DNA of 64,000 bases. Origin: a virus. Positions 17,456-26,069 of this stretch are shown one piece after another. The number at the start of each line of letters is the position of its first letter. Position 1 is the stretch's first letter. Location of the stretch: the IMG/VR virus record IMGVR_UViG_3300047557_001498, positions 51,070-115,069 of that record. One strand, written 5' to 3'. The notes beneath the pieces were generated by a model. That model had not been told where the DNA came from. It saw only the letters and a list, made by a program, of their open reading frames with translations, and did no database searches. Position numbers and translations under genes: made by a program.

Positions 17456-18807
17456 TAGAAACCTTCTAATTCTTTGAATTTTTGTGAAAGAGCTTTCTTA
17501 ACATTCATATCACCTTTCATTGAAACCGTCACACTTTGACCCATATCTGATGATGGTTCGTATATTTCAATATGACCAGTCATTGTATTTATTTTACTTG
17601 GAAATGTCATACCATCTGGACCAAAACGATTTTTAACTATATGCCATCTACCGGTTCCACCAACTTTGTCATTGAGCTTTCTTGACAGCGACATGATAAA
17701 ATCCGCAATCATAATTTTGTTATATGATTCTGAAACCTTACCACCTTCGATAACATCATCTTCAAGGGCAGAACGATTTGCCTGTGAAGCAGTCCATATG
17801 GGTATTTCATAAGTTCCACCAATACCACGAAGATCCTCGTAAATATCATTCAGTTCTAATCTCTTATCGGTTGCCTTTGCAGGTCTAATCAAATCTGCAT
17901 AATCAATAATAACCAAATCAGGTTTTTTACCTTGACTAATACATTTCTCAATGTGTGATGATATAGTATTTATACTTGCAGTTTTAGTTGGATAATACTT
18001 TACAATCAATTCACCTTTTAGAGTTTCCATTGTAGAACGAATTTTTTCTTGAGCGTGTTCTTCCGAAAGATTTTGGAATGCAATCTTTGTAAAATAAGCA
18101 TCAAATCTTCTTGCAACATAAAATTGATTTAATTCCAATGTATAATATATTACAGTCTTTCCTTCTTTTACGGCATTTGCCGCAATACTCACTAATCCCC
18201 AAGATTTACCGCCACCAGCAGGAGCGATAATAACACCAAGTTCACCGGCAGACAATCCACCGTTTGTAATATCATCTACAACATTCCATCCGGTAGGGAC
18301 ACAAGTTCTTGCACCTTCCTCATATCTTGCAATAATATCAACAAGATATTCGTGACCAATATCTTTGTCTGTTCCCGCTTTTAATGCAGTATCAATTTTC
18401 TTCTTTATCAAATCGTATTTACCACTCTTAAGCAAATCAACAGATTCGATGATTGCAACTTTCATCTTTTGGTTTTTACAAAACTCTAAAGTTGCGTTTT
18501 TTACATATTCCAAATCAGAACTGTCTTTATATTTTTTTGTTTCCGTAAGAGAATCAACAATAGTAGATTTCAAAACTTTATCATCCACCGCAAGTATTTC
18601 AGATTTAAAAACTTCTGGTGTTGGTGAACTGCGATAATTGTTGTAATAAGATATAATCTTTTCAACAATCCAAGAGTTTGCCTGTGATTCAAAATAATTT
18701 GGTTCTATAATATCGGAGACTTGTTGTAGAAATGATTTATCAGATAACAATGCGGTAATTACTTTTGTTTGAAAGGTATGACCGAATTGTGATAGATTAT
18801 CCTGCAT
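17455..18807 (-). CDS. gp41: Replicative DNA helicase (DnaB family, gp41-like)
   Basis: 450 residues. It would form the hexameric 5'-3' helicase that unwinds the fork ahead of the polymerase. An N-terminal helical domain (1-150) is followed by a RecA-like core: Walker A APAGGGKS (195-202), Walker B PDLVIIDYADLI near 300, and a Q/R-rich motif TASQANRSALEDD near 340 typical of DnaB. Length is near that of T4 gp41 (475). It overlaps the 5' nuclease gene by 11 bases and has an AGGA site there. No primase (gp61-like) is in the window. Confidence 0.95.
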   Translation of the reverse strand: MQDNLSQFGHTFQTKVITALLSDKSFLQQVSDIIEPNYFESQANSWIVEKIISYYNNYRSSPTPEVFKSEILAVDDKVLKSTIVDSLTETKKYKDSSDLEYVKNATLEFCKNQKMKVAIIESVDLLKSGKYDLIKKKIDTALKAGTDKDIGHEYLVDIIARYEEGARTCVPTGWNVVDDITNGGLSAGELGVIIAPAGGGKSWGLVSIAANAVKEGKTVIYYTLELNQFYVARRFDAYFTKIAFQNLSEEHAQEKIRSTMETLKGELIVKYYPTKTASINTISSHIEKCISQGKKPDLVIIDYADLIRPAKATDKRLELNDIYEDLRGIGGTYEIPIWTASQANRSALEDDVIEGGKVSESYNKIMIADFIMSLSRKLNDKVGGTGRWHIVKNRFGPDGMTFPSKINTMTGHIEIYEPSSDMGQSVTVSMKGDMNVKKALSQKFKELEGF

Positions 18808-19858
18808 TTTTATTCCTAAACTTGTTTAATTGTGTAAAATTCTTTTTCAACCATTCATCCCAATCTGCAATTATTGATTGCAACTTGTCTTGTAAATATA
18901 ATTTACCCAACTCCACCGTATTCATTGAATCTATCTCACCATCAACTAAACCACGAATATTTGATTTATGACTCTGTGAAATATCAACATCATGTAATTG
19001 CATGATGTCATAATTCGTTTGTAGTTTATTTGTACTATGTTTTAGTGTTTGAAGTGCCTTTAATTTACCATCATATAATTTACAAATTTCTATGAACTTT
19101 TCCAAATTTATTTTTTCTTTTTCCGATAATTGTGGGAAATGTTTTTTAATTGTTGTTTCGCCAACCCCATGAATACCAGAAACATTATCACTTTTATCAC
19201 CCATTAGTGCCTTGTATATGATATAATTCTCACACCATATACCAGTTTCTTCGAGTAGATTTTCTGGATTATACATCTTCTTTTTGGTTGGCAAATACAC
19301 ATTCACTTTATCTGAAACTAATTGTAGGAAGTCTCTGTCATTAGAAAGTATTACTACTTTTTCTTTGAAATACGAAGAAAGATATGCAATAACATCATCT
19401 GCTTCTATATTGTCTATCATTATTATAGTTACCGGCAGATTTTGTAAATAAGCAAAAACACGCAACATTTGATGTTTCATTGCCGCCTGTTCATCATCAA
19501 TACCTTCAAACCCGACAACACGGTTCAACTTTGATTTTATTGCCCTACCTTCTTTGTAGTTTGAATATATTTTTTTCCTTCGATGTGAACCACCCTTTCC
19601 ATCAAAGACAACAACAACCCGCGTTGGATTTACCATGCGGATTGTTGCTCCAAGCGACTTTAAGAATCCAGATAGACCACCGACATGAATACCATCTTCG
19701 TTCAATGTTGGGATGGCAGAAAAGGTGCGTATGAAAAGATTCATCCCATCAACAATCAAAACCTTACTATCACGATGTAGGTTTACTTGTTCGGCGTTTT
19801 CTGTTTCTATTTCTTGTAAAAGTCTTTGATATTTTTTGTTCATTGTAACCAATTCCAT
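18797..19858 (-). CDS. rnh: FEN/RNase H-type 5'-3' nuclease
   Basis: 353 residues. It removes RNA primers and flaps from the lagging strand. Visible family elements are VLIVDGMNLFIRTF near residue 34, VVVVFDGKGGSHRRKKIYSNYK (an Asp followed by the basic arch) near 85, IEADDVIAYL with paired Asp, LSNDRDFLQLV, and the DNA-binding helix-hairpin-helix GDKSDNVSGIHGVGETTI near 225. It is longer than T4 RNase H (305). The ATG at 19858 is chosen because a promoter at 19876-19907 would place the RNA start downstream of the longer in-frame ATG at 19900; ATG 19843 is also possible. Confidence 0.92.
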   Translation of the reverse strand: MELVTMNKKYQRLLQEIETENAEQVNLHRDSKVLIVDGMNLFIRTFSAIPTLNEDGIHVGGLSGFLKSLGATIRMVNPTRVVVVFDGKGGSHRRKKIYSNYKEGRAIKSKLNRVVGFEGIDDEQAAMKHQMLRVFAYLQNLPVTIIMIDNIEADDVIAYLSSYFKEKVVILSNDRDFLQLVSDKVNVYLPTKKKMYNPENLLEETGIWCENYIIYKALMGDKSDNVSGIHGVGETTIKKHFPQLSEKEKINLEKFIEICKLYDGKLKALQTLKHSTNKLQTNYDIMQLHDVDISQSHKSNIRGLVDGEIDSMNTVELGKLYLQDKLQSIIADWDEWLKKNFTQLNKFRNKNAG

Positions 19859-19875
19859 ATATCGTTTTATCAATA

Positions 19876-19907
19876 CTAATATACGAAAATAATATGACAT
19901 TGCAAAA
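19876..19907 (-). promoter_or_regulatory. Bacteroidota-type promoter for the 5' nuclease/helicase operon
   Basis: Coding strand TTTTG (19907-19903), 19-base spacer, TATATTAG (19883-19876). It begins right at the end of a terminator, so it starts a new unit: 5' nuclease, helicase, the genes at 16733-17455 and 16189-16770, ending at 16118-16151. Confidence 0.68.
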
Positions 19908-19934
19908 TAAAAAAAGAGAATCGGATGATTCTCT
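19907..19934 (-). terminator. Rho-independent terminator
   Basis: Eight-base-pair stem (AGAGAATC/GATTCTCT), loop ATCC on the coding strand, then a run of T. It ends the transcript of the gene at 19975-20391. Confidence 0.88.
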
Positions 19935-19974
19935 CTGTATAATTCTTAATTGGCTATTAGTTAATAATCGTTTA

Positions 19975-20391
19975 TTAAATATAATCATTTGCCGATATGC
20001 CTAATTTTGGAGCCAACTCGCGTATTTCTTGTTCTATCTCTCTTGATTGTTGAGGTCCAGCATATTCTTCATTGTAAATAACCAACCTTGATAATTCATG
20101 CACCATTTCAAAAAATGCATTACCTTTCATTTTTTTTATTTGTTGCTCTAATGGTTTCACTTGCTTTTCAGCATCTGTTGCTTCTTCTCCCCAACTTAAT
20201 TCCTCTGTTTTACGGTAATACACATAATCTTTAATCAATTCTTTTATATCATTATATTGATTAGGTGTTTCAGGAGATATTTTTTCAATCGGTGCATTTC
20301 CGAAAGGTGCCTCGTTTATTTTTTTGTTAAACTTTTCATGTATTGATCTTCCTTCTTGCACTAGATCCTTTACTTTTATCGTCTTACTCAT
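19975..20391 (-). CDS. Helical protein of unknown function, 138 aa
   Basis: Charged, mostly helical, with a Lys/Gln/Glu coiled-coil-like stretch near residues 75-90. No family recognised. It has a GGAG site and stands as a single-gene unit between a late-type promoter motif (20425-20434) and a terminator (19907-19934), which sets it apart from the replication genes on both sides. Confidence 0.78.
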   Translation of the reverse strand: MSKTIKVKDLVQEGRSIHEKFNKKINEAPFGNAPIEKISPETPNQYNDIKELIKDYVYYRKTEELSWGEEATDAEKQVKPLEQQIKKMKGNAFFEMVHELSRLVIYNEEYAGPQQSREIEQEIRELAPKLGISANDYI

Positions 20392-20424
20392 ATCAAATAC
20401 TCCAAAAAAAATACTCTATTTGAA

Positions 20425-20434
20425 TATAAATATG
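20425..20434 (-). promoter_or_regulatory. Late-type promoter motif
   Basis: Coding strand CATATTTATA, 33 bases before the ATG at 20391, touching the base of the hairpin that follows uvsX. Confidence 0.55.
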
Positions 20435-20455
20435 GGGATAAACAAATTTACCCCC
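20434..20455 (-). terminator. Hairpin after uvsX (probable terminator)
   Basis: Coding-strand stem GGGGGTAAA with TTTATCCCC (one G-U pair), loop TTTG. The T tract is weak because the next bases are the promoter motif ATATTTATA, so one AT-rich segment may serve both purposes. Confidence 0.6.
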
Positions 20456-20462
20456 AATAAAA

Positions 20463-21611
20463 TTATACTTCATCTTGTAGTAATGGTTCATCTGAAAGAG
20501 TTACATCATCGATTCTGGCTTCATCCAATTTCTTGTATTTCATAATTACCTTATCAGCAATTTCATCATATACTATATCGTATAATTCAGCATCACTCAT
20601 AATCTTTTCAACAAATTCTTTGGATTGAAATTTGATAACTTCTCCAGAACGTTTGTCTGTCCATGAATACCAAGCACCAGATTGAGATACAAGGTTGTGT
20701 TCTTTCATAACAGTAAGCCAACTACTGTAATCATCAATACCACTATCAAAGTAAACCTCATATTCACACTCTCTCAATGGAGGACCACAACGATTTTTAA
20801 CTAACTTTGCCTTAACTCTCGAACCAACAATTTCATCACGACCTTCTCTCTTTGCCTTGATGGCACCGATTGAAGACAGACGAAGACGAACAGATGCATG
20901 GAAAGGAATACCTTTACCACCAGGTGTTGTCCAAGGATCAGAGAATGCTGGGGCATTCAATTTCTGACGAAGTTGGTTTGTGATAATCAAACAAATACGC
21001 TCTCTACCGATAAGATTTGTAATCTTTCTCATTGCCTTTGAAATGATAAGTGCCTTTGCCGTAGCATAACCATCCTTATCAAAATCTGCAGCCATTTCTG
21101 TTTTAGTGGATGCACCGGCGATTGAATCAATTACAATAGTTACCAGTCTATCTTTATCGGATGAACGAACTTTGTCAATGATAACATCAACTGTTTCAAA
21201 AATATCTTCTACGGTTTCCAATGGAATGTATAACATATCTTTTAAGTTCAAACCGATTGCAGTTAGATATTCGGTAGCAATAGCATTCTCGGTATCAATA
21301 TAAACTGCAAGACCACCTTTCTTTTGTGTGTTTAGAAGTGCATGGGCTGCCAATAGAGATTTACCAGATTGTTCGAGACCTGTTATTTCAGATACACGAC
21401 CAACAGGAAAACCACCATACTTACGATTGGAAATAGCCAAATCCAACATGGTTGAGCCAGTTCCTACCCATTCTTTTACTATCGTAGGTGCATCACTATC
21501 ACCTTCAAGAAAGTAAGCGGTCTTAACATTTTGTGTTTTGAATTGTTTATTTATAGTTTCGGCAATGACTCCACCGAGTTCATCGGATAAATCACTTTTT
21601 GATTTTGCCAT
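20463..21611 (-). CDS. uvsX: RecA/UvsX-family recombinase
   Basis: 382 residues (T4 UvsX has 391). It coats ssDNA and carries out strand exchange in recombination-dependent replication and repair. Walker A GLEQSGKS is at 78-85, the Walker B-like LVTIVIDSIAGAS near 158, and the DNA-binding loop region TNQLRQKLNAPAFSD with a Gly-rich PGGKGIPFHAS beyond it. The acidic C-terminus (SDEPLLQDEV) is typical. An AAGGG site precedes the ATG, and it follows gp32 by 13 bases, so the two share the promoter at 22451-22482. Confidence 0.95.
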   Translation of the reverse strand: MAKSKSDLSDELGGVIAETINKQFKTQNVKTAYFLEGDSDAPTIVKEWVGTGSTMLDLAISNRKYGGFPVGRVSEITGLEQSGKSLLAAHALLNTQKKGGLAVYIDTENAIATEYLTAIGLNLKDMLYIPLETVEDIFETVDVIIDKVRSSDKDRLVTIVIDSIAGASTKTEMAADFDKDGYATAKALIISKAMRKITNLIGRERICLIITNQLRQKLNAPAFSDPWTTPGGKGIPFHASVRLRLSSIGAIKAKREGRDEIVGSRVKAKLVKNRCGPPLRECEYEVYFDSGIDDYSSWLTVMKEHNLVSQSGAWYSWTDKRSGEVIKFQSKEFVEKIMSDAELYDIVYDEIADKVIMKYKKLDEARIDDVTLSDEPLLQDEV

Positions 21612-21624
21612 AAAACACCCTTAA

Positions 21625-22386
21625 TTAAAATAAGTCATCAAATGTAACACCAATATCATCGGTAGATGTAGCTGGTGTTTCTGATTTTGTTTCTTTCTTT
21701 TCTTCTTTGTAATTGAGATCTTCAGCAGGTTCATCTGATTTACCCAACCATGTTTGTAATTGAATTTTCAATTCATCATAAGTTGGTTCAGGATAAAGTT
21801 CTGTGATTTTGGATTGTTCTTTTATTTTTTCAATAACCGATTGATCCTCTGTTACTACCGTTTCTTTTGGTTTGATTCTGATTGTTGTTTCTGCATAATC
21901 TCTGCCAGTTTCTTCTGGTGATTTTACAGTTACAACAATATCTCTACCGGTTTTCAAATCAGATAAATCACCGTAATCAGGATCAGCAAAGAAACCAAGA
22001 AGTTCTTGATAAAGTTGTTTACCAAATCCCCAAAACTTTACACCTTCATTTTCTTGTCCACGAATGATAACAGGAACATAAACTCTCATTTTTGGTTCAA
22101 GTTTTCTACCCATAATCCAATCACTCTTATCGCCAGTTTGTTTCAGTTTTTCTGCAAAGTCTACGATTGGATCAGGTCTACCAAAAGACACAGGTGAAAG
22201 AATTGAACGCTTACCGAGATTGTAGTGAAAATACATTTCTAAAAATGGATTCTCTCTGTTATGGATATAAGGAACAATACGGATTTGGTGTTCACCGGGT
22301 TCGGGTTTCCAAAGATTAGATGTGCGATTGTTTGTGTTTTTTAAAGAGTTCAAACGACTCTTGATTGCATCTAAGTTAATACTCAC
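21625..22386 (-). CDS. gp32: Single-stranded DNA-binding protein (gp32-like)
   Basis: 253 residues (T4 gp32 has 301). The N-terminus is a LAST-like basic helix (SRLNSLKNT). The core opens W-x-P-x-x-G-x-H-x-I-R-I-V-P near 26-40, the familiar start of the gp32 OB fold. The zinc-binding Cys/His set of T4 is not evident. The tail (residues 225-253) is acidic and Ser/Thr-rich, ending DDIGVTFDDLF, the protein-protein interaction tail. The start codon is GTG at 22386, with an AGGAG site eight bases upstream. It protects ssDNA and organises UvsX, helicase and polymerase. Confidence 0.93.
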   Translation of the reverse strand: MSINLDAIKSRLNSLKNTNNRTSNLWKPEPGEHQIRIVPYIHNRENPFLEMYFHYNLGKRSILSPVSFGRPDPIVDFAEKLKQTGDKSDWIMGRKLEPKMRVYVPVIIRGQENEGVKFWGFGKQLYQELLGFFADPDYGDLSDLKTGRDIVVTVKSPEETGRDYAETTIRIKPKETVVTEDQSVIEKIKEQSKITELYPEPTYDELKIQLQTWLGKSDEPAEDLNYKEEKKETKSETPATSTDDIGVTFDDLF

Positions 22387-22418
22387 GATGTAACTCCTAA
22401 TGTGTAATAAAAATAATG

Positions 22419-22438
22419 ATTAACCACTAATGGTTAAT
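22419..22438 (-). promoter_or_regulatory. Hairpin in the gp32 mRNA leader, candidate translational operator
   Basis: Perfect eight-base-pair stem (ATTAACCA/TGGTTAAT) with loop TTAG, inside the roughly 60-base leader between the promoter and the GTG start. There is no T tract. T4 gp32 represses its own mRNA through a structured leader, so a similar role is plausible but unproven. Confidence 0.45.
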
Positions 22439-22450
22439 GTTTAATGTATA

Positions 22451-22482
22451 CTAATATACGAATTTAATATTTAATAAGCAAA
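22451..22482 (-). promoter_or_regulatory. Bacteroidota-type promoter for gp32/uvsX
   Basis: Coding strand TTTG (22482-22479), 20-base spacer, TATATTAG (22458-22451) followed by TATAC. The bases TTCG directly before the -7 box are shared with the promoters at 2067 and 19876. Confidence 0.68.
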
Positions 22483-22489
22483 TTTTATT

Positions 22490-23323
22490 TTATTTTTTTA
22501 ATAAGTTTTTCAACTTAATGCCAACCGATTCAGGAAGTTTTTCAGTATTGGTGGCACTATTCTTCCAATCCGGAGCATCGTCTGTCTGTGGCATTACCTC
22601 TCTGGATGGAGCACCATCTACCGGCTGATTATTTTCATTCATCTTTTGAACATTAGACCAAATATAGTTGGCAATCTTTTCTGAACTATCACCTTTTTCA
22701 TATTTTGCAAAGACATCAATAACCTCATCTGTTATATTGTCTACAACATATTTTTTCAATACTTCTTCGCTTATAGTAAAAAGATTTATGCCACCACCTT
22801 CTGCACTTGGTATTTTACCCAATTCTGCACCGATACCTAATTGAGTTGTTTTCAATGCTTCGATTGGCTTTTTTATATTTGTCAAATCTATTGCCTTTAT
22901 TTTTGCATAAGGATTTATACAATACACCTGTGACCAACGATGATGGCCGTCTATAACAAATTGTCCTCCACCTCCAGTAACTATCGGTGTGTTATTCACC
23001 GTAACTATGCCACCACGAAGATACGATTCTACATTAGAAGCATTTTTTAATGGATAACTCAATGATTTACTCAATACAACTTCGTTTTGAGTTGGCTTTA
23101 ATTTGATACATTGAGGAGCAATACTCGATGTCTTAACTGGAGATTCAGATGACAATGACTTAATAGCAGCCAAAAATTTTGGATCATCTATATTATCACC
23201 CAATTCTTTTACAAAAGTAACATAATCTTTTTTCAAAATACGTTTTAATTCTTCTTTTGCATCATCTTCGTTTATTCGTATTTCATTTAAAATACTTTTC
23301 AGTAATGGCAATTTGTTTGACAT
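22490..23323 (-). CDS. ParB/sulfiredoxin-fold protein
   Basis: 277 residues. The centre carries the ParB-like signature FVIDGHHRWSQVYCINP near residues 121-138, preceded by a Gly-rich turn (VTGGGGQ). In ParB relatives this fold binds a nucleotide or cuts DNA; the exact activity cannot be told here. The N-terminal 50 residues are helical and charged, and the C-terminus is Pro/Asp-rich and probably disordered. It is not in a ParA/ParB pair, so plasmid-like partition is unlikely. Marine T4-like phages carry comparable proteins without known function. Confidence 0.72.
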   Translation of the reverse strand: MSNKLPLLKSILNEIRINEDDAKEELKRILKKDYVTFVKELGDNIDDPKFLAAIKSLSSESPVKTSSIAPQCIKLKPTQNEVVLSKSLSYPLKNASNVESYLRGGIVTVNNTPIVTGGGGQFVIDGHHRWSQVYCINPYAKIKAIDLTNIKKPIEALKTTQLGIGAELGKIPSAEGGGINLFTISEEVLKKYVVDNITDEVIDVFAKYEKGDSSEKIANYIWSNVQKMNENNQPVDGAPSREVMPQTDDAPDWKNSATNTEKLPESVGIKLKNLLKK

Positions 23324-23337
23324 ATCCCTTCCAAATA

Positions 23338-24024
23338 TTATTTACGAATTAAACCAGATATTTTTTTGTCCGTTAAACTACGTCTTACCATTTCTTTTAT
23401 TTTTTTACGCAATTTATTTTGATGATATTTACTTATCTTACTTTCTTTTTTAACTGGCTCTGGTTGTTCTTCCGATGAAGTTTCTGTATCATTTGTCTTT
23501 GGTTCTTCATTTGAATCTGGTTCTTCTTCAGTTTCTTCTTCAGATTTCATACTAGACAAAAGTTTTGATTCTATCTTATCTGATATTGTCTGTGAGGTAG
23601 ATTCCAAAGCGGGTAACATTTTTTGAACAGTTTGATTATCTTCATCTGTTAATTTTTGTTTTATGTATATTCCTATCTTTTTGATAAGTTTTTTTACATC
23701 TTTATCTCTTTCAGTCTTTTCCGGTTCGGTGAATGGTTCTGATAATAAAGCATTTAGAGAACGATATAATATTTTTAATGTACCGTCACCGTGAAATCTT
23801 GAACTTATAGATTCGAGTTTTGTTCTATCATCTTTCTTTTGATATTGTTCAGATTGGGAAAATGAATCATACCAATTTATGAGTTTGTTCATTTTCACAT
23901 CAGGAAAAATATATGTCATCATACTACGATTGTTTTGTAATATTTCCGTAGAATCTATTACAGCAATATAGTCTATAAAATTTTCATTTGATGATTCGAT
24001 TTCTTCTTTCAATGATTTTTTCAT
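23338..24024 (-). CDS. Charged helical protein of unknown function, 228 aa
   Basis: A globular helical first part (residues 1-140) is followed by a long acidic, Glu/Ser/Thr/Pro-rich linker (about 150-190) and a basic C-terminus rich in Lys and Arg. No family recognised. The opposite charges at the two ends recall head core or DNA-interacting phage proteins, but this is only a composition argument. AAGGA site present; it precedes the ParB-like gene by 14 bases. Confidence 0.75.
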   Translation of the reverse strand: MKKSLKEEIESSNENFIDYIAVIDSTEILQNNRSMMTYIFPDVKMNKLINWYDSFSQSEQYQKKDDRTKLESISSRFHGDGTLKILYRSLNALLSEPFTEPEKTERDKDVKKLIKKIGIYIKQKLTDEDNQTVQKMLPALESTSQTISDKIESKLLSSMKSEEETEEEPDSNEEPKTNDTETSSEEQPEPVKKESKISKYHQNKLRKKIKEMVRRSLTDKKISGLIRK

Positions 24025-24033
24025 TTTGAATCC

Positions 24034-24360
24034 TTATGGTATCAAAGATATTATGTTCTTTGGTTGAGTTACATATAAACTTATACTAGTTTGTTTGTTA
24101 AAAAAATGTAACTTGTTTCCCATTGCTTTCTTATATTCATATCCTAATTTTTTTAAGACATCTACAATTTGTTTTTCTGTATAATAACTACCATCAATTC
24201 TGTTGTCTGGAAGAATTGCAAGTTTTTCCAATTCACCTTTTAATTCTTGAAAAATAGTCTCAAATCCGTTACCTTCTGAAACTTCTAATTTTTCCATAAG
24301 TTTTTCCATAACACGATTTGTTATTTCTTCAACTAACATATTGTACTTGATTTTGCTCAT
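24034..24360 (-). CDS. Small protein of unknown function, 108 aa
   Basis: The N-terminal half is a helix with repeated Met, Glu and Leu (VMEKLMEKLEVSEG) suggestive of a short coiled coil. The C-terminal half looks like a small alpha/beta unit (EKQIVDVLKKLGYEYKKAMG followed by a His-Phe strand), vaguely like an HicA/dsRBD-size fold. No firm family. It follows a late-type promoter motif and leads into the genes at 23338 and 22490. Confidence 0.72.
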   Translation of the reverse strand: MSKIKYNMLVEEITNRVMEKLMEKLEVSEGNGFETIFQELKGELEKLAILPDNRIDGSYYTEKQIVDVLKKLGYEYKKAMGNKLHFFNKQTSISLYVTQPKNIISLIP

Positions 24361-24396
24361 ATTTTTTCTTATTTGTTTAAAAAATTAAAATATACA

Positions 24397-24406
24397 TATA
24401 AATATG
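24397..24406 (-). promoter_or_regulatory. Late-type promoter motif
   Basis: Coding strand CATATTTATA, 36 bases before the ATG at 24360. Confidence 0.5.
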
Positions 24407-24415
24407 TCATACTAA

Positions 24416-24835
24416 TTAAATTGTATAAACTTTGAGTAGTATTATTTTAACAACTTTGAAACCATCTTTATTTTTTAATAGGGCACAATTTCTATATCTT
24501 TCCCATTCGATAGGATATGTTTTATCTAATATACCATTGTTTAAGTTCATAATCAATTCATTCAAAGCATTTATAGTATAAATCGTATTAGTTTCACGCT
24601 TTTGATGAACCATTATTGAGTTGGGTAGGAATTTTTTGTAACTATCCATTACAACATTATAGGATAGTATACAATCTTCTTTTAGATCAAAAGTTCTAAA
24701 AAGAAATACTTTATTATTCAAAATTGAAAATGTATCTTTTATATCACGAATAGTGTTATCTATTTGGTGTTTGCGTGTAAATGTACATACTAATTGTGTC
24801 TTCAATACCTCTCTCTCTATTTTTTGAAATTTCAT
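24416..24835 (-). CDS. Protein of unknown function, 139 aa
   Basis: Alpha/beta composition with several hydrophobic strands and no signal peptide or membrane span. No motif recognised. It has no visible ribosome binding site, and the promoter-like motif at 24840-24849 lies only four bases upstream of its ATG. Confidence 0.65.
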   Translation of the reverse strand: MKFQKIEREVLKTQLVCTFTRKHQIDNTIRDIKDTFSILNNKVFLFRTFDLKEDCILSYNVVMDSYKKFLPNSIMVHQKRETNTIYTINALNELIMNLNNGILDKTYPIEWERYRNCALLKNKDGFKVVKIILLKVYTI

Positions 24836-24839
24836 TACA

Positions 24840-24849
24840 TATAAATATG
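24840..24849 (-). promoter_or_regulatory. Late-type promoter motif (weak case)
   Basis: Coding strand CATATTTATA inside a short palindrome (ACATATTTATATGT), four bases before the ATG at 24835. Spacing would give a leaderless mRNA. Confidence 0.3.
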
Positions 24850-24852
24850 TTT

Positions 24853-26064
24853 CTAAATTTGCAGAATACTACCAAAAGTATCACCTGTGTAAATTTTTAC
24901 TGACATATTATCAGTCTCGAAAGCACGGTGAAGAACATCTATCAAATCCATTTCATCTGGATGAATGTCAAAAATAAAAGCATCATACAGATACATCATA
25001 AATACTGATTTTTTATTCTTCAAATGTGGTAAAATAGTTTTTATCTTACGGACATTGTATTCAGTTTCTAATGATTGAAGAAAATAATTGAATAATTTAT
25101 TCGGTGTTACATCTTGAATATCACGAAATATCTTTTCATAAAACCATGATTTCACTTCTGATTCATTTTCATATTGTTCGTATAAAGTATCAATCATTGC
25201 TTGAACAGTTTGAAAAAACGGATGTCCCATAAATTCAGAAGTTATTGTGCCATAAATATTTTGAAACACCTTACCTTTGAATTGGTCATAATCCATGTCA
25301 ATTCCTAATTCATTCCGTATCTGTTCGTATGGATGATAGTCGAAATGATAATCCAATATCTTTGCCAATAACTTTATGTGAAAGGCATCATAATCAAATT
25401 GAACAATTTTACCACCTTCAAACCGTGAACGAATTTTATCACGAGTTCCATCTTTCTTATTCATGGCTGCGAAATTAAATCCACCCCAAGCATTACTTGG
25501 TCTGCCAGTTGCAGTATACCACATATAGTTTTGTTTTTTTATCTCATCACCAACAAGGATATGATTTTTTTCTATCTCATGGAATACTTCTATGAAATCA
25601 TTACAATAGTTCACACATTTTTCTTTTTTGAACTCAAATGGTTTTAATCTCAATACATATTTTGCAATACCTCTTGCCCATTCTAATTGATTTGCAAGTG
25701 GAATAACATGGCCTAAATCTTCTATCTTGTAAAACTTGTTAGCAAGATAATCCATACCTTTTGGATAAAATTCTTGTGGATTGATAGGTGTTGTTGCATA
25801 ATAATGTAGGTATGAGTTTATATCAAAACCATCATTGAAATCATTATTCACCAATACTTTTTTGTTGAACACAAGTGATTTTGGATGTAGTTTTATTTCT
25901 TGTAGGGTTATATCGGTATCAATTTCATCCGGATGCGTAAAATTGATATATCTATCTTCTCCAATTCCGAATGCCAGATAAAGACCTACGATAGCGACTT
26001 CTGATTGGTGTTTGTTGGCATTACTTGTGATTGGAACACAAATGCAAGGTTTGTCTTGGAACAT
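24853..26064 (-). CDS. Family A DNA polymerase palm-like protein
   Basis: 403 residues, much shorter than Pol I. Around residues 187-235 the order of Pol A landmarks is visible: TATGRPSNAWGG (the TGR-x-S segment), then IRSRFEGG, then motif A as IVQFDYDAFHIKLLA, keeping the catalytic Asp but with His where Pol I has the steric-gate-position Glu. A motif B-like helix, FKGKVFQNIYG, follows near 264-274, and motif C appears as MMYLYDAFIFDIHPDE near 360-375, keeping Asp but not the following Glu. The first 120 residues may be a degenerate exonuclease-like domain. Similar PolA-like proteins are found in marine phages with unclear roles. It lies six bases after a structural gene, far from gp43. Confidence 0.75.
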   Translation of the reverse strand: MFQDKPCICVPITSNANKHQSEVAIVGLYLAFGIGEDRYINFTHPDEIDTDITLQEIKLHPKSLVFNKKVLVNNDFNDGFDINSYLHYYATTPINPQEFYPKGMDYLANKFYKIEDLGHVIPLANQLEWARGIAKYVLRLKPFEFKKEKCVNYCNDFIEVFHEIEKNHILVGDEIKKQNYMWYTATGRPSNAWGGFNFAAMNKKDGTRDKIRSRFEGGKIVQFDYDAFHIKLLAKILDYHFDYHPYEQIRNELGIDMDYDQFKGKVFQNIYGTITSEFMGHPFFQTVQAMIDTLYEQYENESEVKSWFYEKIFRDIQDVTPNKLFNYFLQSLETEYNVRKIKTILPHLKNKKSVFMMYLYDAFIFDIHPDEMDLIDVLHRAFETDNMSVKIYTGDTFGSILQI

Positions 26065-26069
26065 AATTA

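Noticed and set aside
18797-19900. Longer start for the 5' nuclease at 19900
   Set aside because: It lies upstream of the predicted RNA start of the promoter at 19876-19907 and adds a hydrophobic stretch with no match to the family.
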